Positions 53,601 to 60,520 of a DNA stretch of 64,000 nucleotides are shown piece after piece (within the stretch, counting starts at the first letter, position 1; each line of letters begins with the position of its first letter). Source of the DNA: Arachidicoccus sp. (GTDB lineage: Bacteria > Bacteroidota > Bacteroidia > Chitinophagales > Chitinophagaceae). The notes below the pieces were generated by a model. That model was not told the DNA's origin. It worked only from the letters and a program-made list of their open reading frames with translations, and made no database searches. The stretch is from contig JAPWKH010000009.1 in NCBI GenBank assembly GCA_028283605.1, positions 62,001 to 126,000 on the forward strand. The letters run 5' to 3'. The position numbers and the translations under genes are program-made.

Positions 53601-54480
53601 TGTGATAGATATGCATTCCATCAATGCGCTTGATAAAATACAATATTTTCCACGTAGCAGAGGCAATGGAATTTTGTTAAGCGGAATAGTTTATTATAGC
53701 AATAATAAAAAAGACTGGCAGCTTGTTGATACTTTTCATTGGGCAAATGATGACAAAGCAAAATCTGTTTATTTTACAAAACATCCGGAAGCGAGATATT
53801 TAAAAATTGCTGTAAAAGAAGGCGTAAACGGCTTTGGATCAGGAAGGGAATTATATATCTTCAAAGTGCCGGAATCCAAAAGCATTATTCCGGGAGACAT
53901 TAATAACGATCTTGTGATTGATGATAATGATCTTACCTCTTATCTTAATTATACAGGCTTAAGAGATGGAGATGCCGATTTTGAAGGCTATGTGAGCAAT
54001 GGAGATGTAAATAAAAACGGCATTATAGATGCGTATGATATTTCTAATGTAGCTATACAATTAGAAGGCGGTGTAGATAACAATGAAGCAGATACGCTGA
54101 GCGGAACAGTTTCCTTAAGCTCTTCAAAAGCCTCGTACAAAAAAGACGAAACTGTAGAGCTTTTGGTTAAAGGAATATCTTTGAAAGATGTAAATGCATT
54201 AAGCTTTGCAATACCTTATAATTCGCAGGATTATGAATACACAGGCATTCAGCTGCTCAATATGAATGAAATGAAAAATATGACGAATGACAGGCTGCAC
54301 ACAAACGGCGCGAAAGAATTGTGCCCCACATTTGTAAACATTGGCGATAACGAGCTGCTGAACGGCAGCAAAGATTTATTTATTATTAAGTTGAAAGCAA
54401 AGCACGATCTGAATTTTAATTTAAAATTTATTGATGGAATGTTGGTCGATAAAAATTTAAATACGTTGATTTTTAAATAA
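50665..54480 (+). CDS. Secreted multidomain GH31 glycosidase with FN3, F5/8 (discoidin), dockerin-like and cohesin-like domains
   Basis: A 1271-aa exported enzyme. After a signal peptide and an N-terminal beta-sandwich, the GH31 TIM barrel (about residues 230-620) has GWILPNDGYGAGYG, nucleophile Asp412 in LKTDVAWVG and acid/base Asp464 in VWTGDQTGG. FN3 (about 849-932) and F5/8 type C (about 933-1069) follow. Two dockerin-like calcium loops (DINNDLVIDDNDLTSYL; DVNKNGIIDAYDISNVA; about 1076-1138) precede a cohesin-like sandwich (about 1146-1271). The NDGYGxGYG loop resembles GH31 alpha-N-acetylgalactosaminidases, so an alpha-GalNAc substrate is possible but unproven. No PUL or SusC/D genes are adjacent. 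Confidence 0.85.
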   Translation: MRIRNFIPLFLLFTFYTAYSYSQQNNIRVSPTIISVAKINATTAEIKLSNHQHFLFDFYGENIFRLLQDSLKNTFTDPYANPPAKILTDNPRKNISLLNLIENDSAVKISSADILIYIQKSTSQIKIFNKKDNSLITEIIEPADIQNNNCVLKLTAKANEYFYGGGVQNGRFSHKGNIIQIENQNNWVDGGVASPNPFYWSTNGYGFMWYTFKKGKYDFGKTHKEQIKLSHEDNKLDVFFMIDKHPAELLGDYYQLTGHPVLLPKFGFYEGHLNAYNRDYWKEDSLGILYENGKKYKESQKDTAGIKESLNGEKNNYQFSARAVIDRYKNNDLPLGWILPNDGYGAGYGQTSTLDGNIQNLKSFGDYARKNGVQIGLWTQSDLHPKKDIPALLQRDIIKEVGTAGVRVLKTDVAWVGAGYSFGLNGIADVSHIMSQYGNDARPFIISLDGWAGTQRYAGVWTGDQTGGLWEYIRFHIPTYIGSGLSGEPNITSDMDGIFGGKNPVVNIRDFEWKAFTPMQLNMDGWGANPKYPSALGEPATSINRSYLKLKSMLLPYTYSIAKQATDSLPMIRAMFLAYPNEYTYGKSTQYQYMFGPYFLVAPIYQSTQANANGDDIRNGIYLPKGEWIDYFSGDKYEGNCILNNFDAPLWKLPLFVKNGAIIPRTNPNNNVSEINTALRIYEIYPYKKSSFTEYTDDGFTQQYKFNKYATTYIESDVQGNEAIIKISPVKGDFEGFVKQKATRLIVNVTQKPVFIAAQKGSAKISLKEVFTMKDFLNTQNVYYYNAAPDLNQFATKGSAFEKTAIIKNPQIWINVEPVDITKYAITLAIGGFRFAPLDKTKNNIGILSSPHAEILDSNVNAFSVKPVWGKIKNADYYELLFNGQTYTTIKDTLLPFTDLTPETDYTFQIRAVNKSGKSAWSEFTAKTKSDPLRYAIKGITASTTAENQSGEGIKNLFDFDESTLWHTKWGQKAVPFDIVIDMHSINALDKIQYFPRSRGNGILLSGIVYYSNNKKDWQLVDTFHWANDDKAKSVYFTKHPEARYLKIAVKEGVNGFGSGRELYIFKVPESKSIIPGDINNDLVIDDNDLTSYLNYTGLRDGDADFEGYVSNGDVNKNGIIDAYDISNVAIQLEGGVDNNEADTLSGTVSLSSSKASYKKDETVELLVKGISLKDVNALSFAIPYNSQDYEYTGIQLLNMNEMKNMTNDRLHTNGAKELCPTFVNIGDNELLNGSKDLFIIKLKAKHDLNFNLKFIDGMLVDKNLNTLIFK

Positions 54481-54496
54481 AAAATATGCAGCTTTA

Positions 54497-54527
54497 ATGG
54501 TTCGTGTCTCACGAACCATTTCTATTT
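54497..54527 (+). terminator. Terminator after the GH31 gene
   Basis: ATGGTTCGTG (54497-54506) pairs perfectly with CACGAACCAT (54510-54519), followed by TTCTATTTT. Confidence 0.8.
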
Positions 54528-54572
54528 TAAATTGTCGTAAAATAGTATCTTAGAAGCAATTTGTAATATCTT

Positions 54573-54883
54573 ATGGAAAGAATAGAAAAGTTGCTTGAGT
54601 TTTTAAATGAAAATCCTAAGGATAATTTTGTTCGTCATGCGCTTGCCATGGAATACCTCAAGTTGGAGAGAACAGATGAAGCACGGCGCTTATTAGAAAT
54701 ATTATTAAATGATTTTCCTGAATACATCGGCTCATATTATCAGTTAGGTAAAATTTTTGAAAAAAAGGAGACGAAACATCTGCGATAAAATGGTATGAGC
54801 AAGGAATTAAATATGCAAAACAGGTCGGCAATCGGCATACGCTTAATGAACTGCAATCTGCTTTGGACGAATTGATATATTGA
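54573..54883 (+). CDS. Small TPR protein interrupted at a slippery A7G (frameshift or programmed)
   Basis: The first frame gives 71 aa (IEKLLEFLNENPKDNFVRHALAMEYLKL, in part; TDEARRLLEILLNDFPEYIGSYYQLGKIFEKK) and then reads ETKHLR and stops at 54788. In the -1 frame the family sequence continues: GDETSAIKWYEQGIKYAKQVGN and LNELQSALDELIY, ending at 54883. The switch point is GAA AAA AAG G, which contains the canonical -1 heptamer A-AAA-AAG. The complete protein would be about 103 aa with two or three TPR helices pairs. It could be programmed frameshifting, a real mutation, or a homopolymer sequence error. Confidence 0.7.
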
Positions 54884-54957
54884 TTATTTGCAATTGTTGC
54901 TACAATTTGTTTATGATAATTATTGTTAGTAAATTTAATTCACTAAATCAAATTGTT

Positions 54958-55356
54958 ATGATCAATATTCATGAATTAAAGCAAAATAATTATGTTGAAG
55001 TAAACAATGAAGGTCAATTGCGCCGTGGCTATGTTGCTGCAATTTCTCCTGAAGAACATTCGGTACAAGTTGTAACCGATGAAGGCAATCAGGATTTTTG
55101 GTACGATGCAAATGATGTTTATGGCATTGAATTGTCTGATGCTGAATTGGGTCATTTAGGTTTTGAAAAAGAAGATCTGGAAGATGATGCAGTTAAGTAT
55201 AAAAAAGATGCATTTCGTTTAGTCATACCAAAACGTGATGATTTTTCTTCTGTAGATATTTGGTATAGGGAAGATATTCGCAGGCAACCCAAAGTTCAAT
55301 ATATCCATCAGTTGCAAAATCAGTTTCATGATATGACGAAAATATATTTGGAATAA
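54958..55356 (+). CDS. Conserved hypothetical protein
   Basis: A 132-aa acidic cytoplasmic protein starting MINIHELKQNNYVEVNN. The ATG at 54958 is chosen because the longer frame adds 26 residues of translated intergenic DNA. The first 60 residues (GYVAAISPEEHSVQVVTDEGN, in part) look like a small beta-barrel as in short regulator or structural proteins of Bacteroidota. No domain of known function is recognised. A terminator follows at 55381-55420. Confidence 0.6.
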   Translation: MINIHELKQNNYVEVNNEGQLRRGYVAAISPEEHSVQVVTDEGNQDFWYDANDVYGIELSDAELGHLGFEKEDLEDDAVKYKKDAFRLVIPKRDDFSSVDIWYREDIRRQPKVQYIHQLQNQFHDMTKIYLE

Positions 55357-55380
55357 AAAAGATCGCAGCCGTATGCTGAG

Positions 55381-55420
55381 CAGTTGTTCTTTCTCTCTTC
55401 ACAGAAAGAGCAACTGTTTT
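55381..55420 (+). terminator. Terminator after the hypothetical gene
   Basis: CAGTTGTTCTTTC (55381-55393) pairs with GAAAGAGCAACTG (55404-55416), with one wobble, followed by TTTTC. Confidence 0.8.
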
Positions 55421-55513
55421 CATTTATACATGCTATTTACCGGTTATATAATTTGTTGCAGGGTGTAAAATTTCTTTCGCTATCTTGTTGATGCCAATAT
55501 AAAATTACAAAGC

Positions 55514-56404
55514 ATGACGGCTTTATCCATACATAATATTTCTAAAAAATATGGCGCTATTACTGCGCTGAACGATGTGTCTTTCGATGTGCCGGAAGGC
55601 AGCATTTTCGGTATTCTCGGACCAAACGGAAGCGGCAAAACTACTTTGCTCGGCATAGTTACCAATGTTCTTTTTCCTGATAGCGGTTCTTGCGAAATGT
55701 TCGGGAAACCTATTGAGGCTATGATGCGCAAAAAGACAGGTACGCTGCTGGAAACGCCGAATTTTTATCATTATTTATCGGCAGAGAAAAACCTGGAAAT
55801 CACTGCTTCGATCAAAGGATATGATTATTCTACCATTGAACCGGCACTCCAGCGCGTAGATTTATACGATCGCCGCAAAAGTAAATTCAGTACTTTTTCT
55901 TTAGGAATGAAACAGCGTCTGGCTATTGCTGCTGCCATGATTGGCGATCCTTCCGTTTTGATTTTGGATGAGCCTACAAACGGATTGGATCCGAACGGCA
56001 TTGCAGATATCCGCAACCTTATAAAGAATCTCGCCAAAGAAGGAAAAACAATTGTAATGGCAAGCCATTTGCTTGATGAAGTTGAAAAAGTTTGTACAGA
56101 TGTTGCCATTCTTAAAAAAGGAAATGTATTAGCCGCAGGCAATGTAAATAATGTTTTAAGAAATGAAAATACTATAGAGCTGGCGGCAGAAGATTTACAT
56201 CAACTTAAAAATGTATTGCAGCATTTTCAGGGATATACTTCTATAGAAGAGATGGGCGGTTTGCTGTTGCTGCATCATGAACCGGGCAAAATTTCTTTAT
56301 CTGAACTGAATAAATATTGTTTTGAAAACGGAGTGGTATTGACTCATTTAAACATCCACAAAAAATCTCTGGAAACAAAATTTCTTGAAATTACAAATCA
56401 ATAA
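55514..56404 (+). CDS. ABC transporter ATP-binding protein
   Basis: A 296-aa ABC ATPase with Walker A GPNGSGKTT (near residue 39), signature FSLGMKQRL, Walker B VLILDEPTNGLDPNG, an H-loop (ASHLLDEVEK) and a C-terminal extension typical of ABC-2 drug/antibiotic-type or gliding (GldA-like) exporters. The permease gene starts one or two bases after its stop, so they are coupled. The substrate is not predictable from sequence. Confidence 0.9.
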   Translation: MTALSIHNISKKYGAITALNDVSFDVPEGSIFGILGPNGSGKTTLLGIVTNVLFPDSGSCEMFGKPIEAMMRKKTGTLLETPNFYHYLSAEKNLEITASIKGYDYSTIEPALQRVDLYDRRKSKFSTFSLGMKQRLAIAAAMIGDPSVLILDEPTNGLDPNGIADIRNLIKNLAKEGKTIVMASHLLDEVEKVCTDVAILKKGNVLAAGNVNNVLRNENTIELAAEDLHQLKNVLQHFQGYTSIEEMGGLLLLHHEPGKISLSELNKYCFENGVVLTHLNIHKKSLETKFLEITNQ

Positions 56405-56405
56405 A

Positions 56406-57197
56406 ATGATAAACAGTTTGAAAATTGAATGGCTTAAGATGCGCAATTACCGAACGTTTTGGGTATTGGCTGTATTATTCGTGTTGTGTATTGTGGGGCT
56501 TAATTTCAGTATGAATTTTAATTTAAACAATTCGCATACAAAAGGGCCTAATCCTATTTCGATGATAATAGGAAACCCTTTTGATTTTCCTGATGTATGG
56601 CAAACAGTAACTTTTTGGAGCGGCCTTGTTTTATTTATTCCGGGATTGCTGATGTTGATATTAATTACAAATGAATACAATTTTAAAACGCACAGGCAGA
56701 ATATAATTGATGGTACAAGCCGTTTTGATTTTGTTTTTAGCAAGATTATTTTGGTATTGTTATTTTCCGTTATTTCTACGTTGATAGTTGCGCTTACGGC
56801 ATTAGCTGCAGGATTTATAAAAGGCAATATGCCGTTTTCTACAGACAAAATTGTTTATGTATTTTATTTCTTTCTGCAAGCGGTTACATACATATTATCC
56901 GGCGCGTTATTTGGTTTTGTATTAAAGCGGGCAGGCTTAGCCGTTTCGCTCTATCTTATTTATATTTTCTTATTAAAGTATATTTTATCTGCTTTCTTAA
57001 ATAGAATATATTCCGGCGTGGGAGATAATTTCCCTGTAAGAAGCGCGGATAATCTGATTCCGTTTCAGCTGTGGCAAAAAGTTGGCGGCCAGTTTTTTAA
57101 AGAGCCAAATGCTTCAATATTAATTTCGACTACGATAGTTTATATTGTATTATTCTATTTTATAATTGTCAGAAAATTTCAAAAAGAAGATTTATAA
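56406..57197 (+). CDS. ABC-2 type permease
   Basis: A 263-aa membrane protein with about six hydrophobic helices. It begins MINSLKIEWLKMRNYRTFWVL, common to ABC-2 permeases with an amphipathic start; an in-frame ATG at 56385 would overlap the ATPase gene by 20 bp and add 7 residues. It should pair with the upstream ATPase. The TNEYNFKTHRQNIIDGTSR loop matches Bacteroidota relatives. The next gene, GH20, lies 82 bp away. Confidence 0.8.
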   Translation: MINSLKIEWLKMRNYRTFWVLAVLFVLCIVGLNFSMNFNLNNSHTKGPNPISMIIGNPFDFPDVWQTVTFWSGLVLFIPGLLMLILITNEYNFKTHRQNIIDGTSRFDFVFSKIILVLLFSVISTLIVALTALAAGFIKGNMPFSTDKIVYVFYFFLQAVTYILSGALFGFVLKRAGLAVSLYLIYIFLLKYILSAFLNRIYSGVGDNFPVRSADNLIPFQLWQKVGGQFFKEPNASILISTTIVYIVLFYFIIVRKFQKEDL

Positions 57198-57279
57198 GAA
57201 TGATTTTTTTACAAAATCTTTTAGCAATAGTTGATTTATATTTGAAAAATTATATTATTACTAATGCTAAAATCCTACA

Positions 57280-58896
57280 ATGAATTTTTCTCGCAGAAAA
57301 ACCATTACTCTTTATTTATTATTATTTACGTCACTGTTTGCAGGTGCGCAAACTTGTCCGGTTATTCCGTTACCAAATGCTTTTACAAAGAGTGAAGGAA
57401 CTTTTATTTTATCAAATACTACGAGTATAAAATCGACAAGTGAACAATGTAAATTCCTTGTGGATTATTTTATTCAGCGTACATATTCTATTAAAAAAAT
57501 TAAAATAAACGCTGCAAAACATAATAGTACAAGCATTGAAATAAAACTTATTCCTGCAAAAAATACAGCAAATGAAGAAGCTTATTCTTTAATAATAAAT
57601 CAAAAAACGGTTACGCTCACATCTTCATCCTTGCATGGATTATTTAACGGCGTTAATTCATTATTGCAAATCATCTTACGTGCAAATGTTGCCGGTGATA
57701 ATAAATTGCAGTTAGCATGCTGGAATATACAAGATGCTCCGGCTCAGGAATGGCGCGGCTTTATGCTCGATGAATCCCGTCATTTTTTCGGAAAGAAAAT
57801 TGTAGAACAGTTGCTGGATGAAATGGCATTTTATAAATTAAATTATTTTCACTGGCATTTGACCGATGAGCCGGCATGGCGAATAGAAATTAAAAAATAT
57901 CCCAATCTTACAGCCATAGGTTCTGCAGGAGATTATGAACATCGTAACGGAGCGAAGCAATTTTATACGCAGGAAGAAATCAGGGAAATAGTAGCTTATG
58001 CAGCAAAACGATTTATAACCATCATTCCCGAAATAGATATGCCGGGACACGCTACTGCTGCAAACAGAGCGTATCCGCAGTATTCCGGCGGCGGTACAGT
58101 ACAGCATCCGGAGTTTACATTCAATCCCGGATTGGATAGTACTTATTCTTATTTAACCAATATCCTTAAAGAAGTTGCTGCATTATTCCCTTCAAAAATA
58201 ATACATATCGGCGGGGATGAAGTGAGCTTTGGAAACGAAAAATGGGCGTCGGATGTTCATATAAAAGAATTGATGCAGCGAGAGCATCTTACCGCTTTGA
58301 CAGATGTAGAGCATTATTTTATAAAGCGTATGGCGGATAGTATAATTAAAATGGGTTGTACAGCAGCAGGTTGGGACGAAGTTGCAACTTCAGGGTTATC
58401 AAGTAAAAATACTTTAATTTTCTGGTGGCGGCACGATCATCCTGAACAACTGAAATATGCCTTGGATAAGGGTTTCCGTGTGGTAGAATGTCCGCGTCTT
58501 CCTTTTTATTTTGATTTTGTGCAAAGGCCGCAAGACAAGCAAGGCAGAAGATGGGGAAAATCTTTTAATACAATAAAAAATATTTATAATTTTAATTCGG
58601 ACAGTATATCTGCAAGTAAAAATATCAAAGGCTATCAAGCCGCTTTATGGACCGAACAAGTTAGAAGTGTAGATCGATTATATTATATGATTTTTCCGCG
58701 CATCGTTGCAGTAGCTGAAGCCGCATGGACGAAGAATGCTAATAAAAACTTCTATGATTTTAATAACAGAATTGATGCGCTTTTTCCTTATTGGCACGCG
58801 AGAAACATTTCATTTTGTAATTACAAAGATGATGCGCAAAAGGAAATTATCGACAAGATCGTCCCTGTAAAATATCTTGATAATAAAGCAAAATAA
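57280..58896 (+). CDS. Beta-N-acetylhexosaminidase, GH20
   Basis: A 538-aa exported enzyme: signal peptide (LYLLLFTSLFAGAQ), an N-terminal GH20b-type domain (VIPLPNAFTKSEGTFIL), and the TIM barrel from about residue 160. The barrel has FMLDESRHFFGK, YFHWHLTDEPAWRIEI, IIPEIDMPGHA and the catalytic pair HIGGDEVSFGNEKW (Asp-Glu). It releases terminal GlcNAc or GalNAc from glycans, chitin fragments or wall material. It follows an ABC transporter and lies 2.8 kb after the GH31 enzyme. Confidence 0.92.
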   Translation: MNFSRRKTITLYLLLFTSLFAGAQTCPVIPLPNAFTKSEGTFILSNTTSIKSTSEQCKFLVDYFIQRTYSIKKIKINAAKHNSTSIEIKLIPAKNTANEEAYSLIINQKTVTLTSSSLHGLFNGVNSLLQIILRANVAGDNKLQLACWNIQDAPAQEWRGFMLDESRHFFGKKIVEQLLDEMAFYKLNYFHWHLTDEPAWRIEIKKYPNLTAIGSAGDYEHRNGAKQFYTQEEIREIVAYAAKRFITIIPEIDMPGHATAANRAYPQYSGGGTVQHPEFTFNPGLDSTYSYLTNILKEVAALFPSKIIHIGGDEVSFGNEKWASDVHIKELMQREHLTALTDVEHYFIKRMADSIIKMGCTAAGWDEVATSGLSSKNTLIFWWRHDHPEQLKYALDKGFRVVECPRLPFYFDFVQRPQDKQGRRWGKSFNTIKNIYNFNSDSISASKNIKGYQAALWTEQVRSVDRLYYMIFPRIVAVAEAAWTKNANKNFYDFNNRIDALFPYWHARNISFCNYKDDAQKEIIDKIVPVKYLDNKAK

Positions 58897-58954
58897 TTTT
58901 ATACATTTTATATTACTAAAATAGTCTGTTATGATAAATTGTTTAGGACTCACC

Positions 58955-59017
58955 CGTCACCCTGAACTTGTTTCAGGGTCTTGTGCCAAGAGACGCCGAA
59001 CTAAATTTGGCATGACG
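58955..59017. repeat. Dispersed palindromic element, copy 2
   Basis: A 63-bp unit framed by CGTCA and TGACG. It contains the perfect hairpin CCCTGAA-CTTGT-TTCAGGG and a second pair TGCCAA/TTTGGCA. The first hairpin is a covarying version of the one at 16460-16494. It sits between the converging GH20 and efflux genes. Confidence 0.6.
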
Positions 59018-59068
59018 CGATACTAATATTACAGACTATCTATGTTTTATAAATAATTTTATTATAAA

Positions 59069-60484
59069 TTATTTCCATCCGCCGCCAAGCCCGACGTATA
59101 AAGAAACAACAGCCTGCAATTGCTGCAACTTATCTGTAATACTGTTCAGTTGGGCAGATAACAAATTTTGTTCGGCCGTTAAAACATTTGTATAATTATA
59201 GTTTTGATAACTGTTTTTCATAAGCTCTTCCGTATAATCAACAGCCTTGAGTAAGTTGCTTATTTCATTTGAACGCACGGCAATTTTATCTTGCGCACTT
59301 TGATATTGATATAATGCATCCGAAATTTCCTGGCCGGCGGTCAGCCATGTTTTTTTATAAGTTGCAAGATATTCTTCTTGTACTGCACGGGCCTTTGCAA
59401 GCCTTTGTTTGTTTAATCCTTTATTAAAAATAGGTTGTGTAAGTCCGCCGATTATATTTGCGAAAAAATATCCCGGCGAGAAAAAACCTGATAAAACATT
59501 TTTATACCATCCGCCTTCTGCGGTAATAGTTAGAGCCGGATAAAAATAGGAGCGCGCTACATTTGTTAATTCAAATGCGTTCTGCAATTGAAATTCAGCT
59601 TCCTGAATATCAGGCCTGTTGGCTAATAATTGCGAAGGAACACCGGCAGGCAAATCGGACACAACGGTTTCGTGCGATAAGCTATCCCGGTCTATTGTTC
59701 CCGGCGTTCTTCCTAATAATACGCAAATAGCATTTTCCGCCTGACGAATATTTTGCTTAATATCAGGAATAGTTACTTCAGCAGAATACCTGTTTGCTTC
59801 TGCCTGTACAACGTCTGCACCGGTAGCAGCATCGCTATTCTTCAAAGCCTGAACAGTTGATACATCTTCTTTTCTGTTGGCAACTGTTTTTATAGTTACA
59901 TCAAGCTGCGCATCATAAGCCAGTAACGAATAATAATTTATGGCAATTTGCGAAATCAATTGTGTTTGTACATATCTTTTATAAGCTTCACTTTGCAATA
60001 AAGCAGCAAGTGCAGCGCGTTTCGAGCTTTTCAGTTGTCCCCAAATATCCGCTTCCCATGAAGCGCTTGCATATAACTGGTAAATGTGTGTTCTGGAAAT
60101 GGTATTATTGGTTGTTTGGCCTTGTTGTGCATCGGAAAGCTTTTGTGCTTCTGCACTTGCATTTGCATCGAGTGATGGAAGAAACGCCAGTTCACTTTGT
60201 TTAAAATCGGCTTGGGCTTGTTTAATCCGCGCTTCCGCTACTTTTAAATCGTAATTGTTTTGAATAGCTTCTCCAATTAATACTTTCAATTTTGGACTGA
60301 ATAATTGCCGCCAGGATAAGTTGGCTATATTATTGGAATCTTTATTATTCACATCTCTGTACAATGAATCTGTATTTACATCTTGCGGAGGCGTATGATA
60401 CATTTGAGTAACCTTGCACGCCTGCAAAAATATGAATGCGGAAATGAGAATAATTATTACGCCTTTTATCTTATATCTATTCAT
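59069..60484 (-). CDS. RND efflux outer-membrane lipoprotein, NodT/OprM family
   Basis: A 471-aa TolC-like channel. The signal peptide ends with a lipobox (FLQAC), so the mature protein is lipid-anchored. Two OEP repeats of alpha-helices are seen (DLKVAEARIKQAQADFKQSE; NVARSYFYPALTITAEGG, and LLANRPDIQEAEFQLQNA). It is the last gene of a leftward adaptor-pump-channel operon (gap to the pump gene 36 bp) and completes the export path for drugs or other toxic compounds. Confidence 0.92.
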   Translation of the reverse strand: MNRYKIKGVIIILISAFIFLQACKVTQMYHTPPQDVNTDSLYRDVNNKDSNNIANLSWRQLFSPKLKVLIGEAIQNNYDLKVAEARIKQAQADFKQSELAFLPSLDANASAEAQKLSDAQQGQTTNNTISRTHIYQLYASASWEADIWGQLKSSKRAALAALLQSEAYKRYVQTQLISQIAINYYSLLAYDAQLDVTIKTVANRKEDVSTVQALKNSDAATGADVVQAEANRYSAEVTIPDIKQNIRQAENAICVLLGRTPGTIDRDSLSHETVVSDLPAGVPSQLLANRPDIQEAEFQLQNAFELTNVARSYFYPALTITAEGGWYKNVLSGFFSPGYFFANIIGGLTQPIFNKGLNKQRLAKARAVQEEYLATYKKTWLTAGQEISDALYQYQSAQDKIAVRSNEISNLLKAVDYTEELMKNSYQNYNYTNVLTAEQNLLSAQLNSITDKLQQLQAVVSLYVGLGGGWK

Positions 60485-60520
60485 TTTATAAATTCGATAT
60501 ATAAATTAATTATTTTTTTA

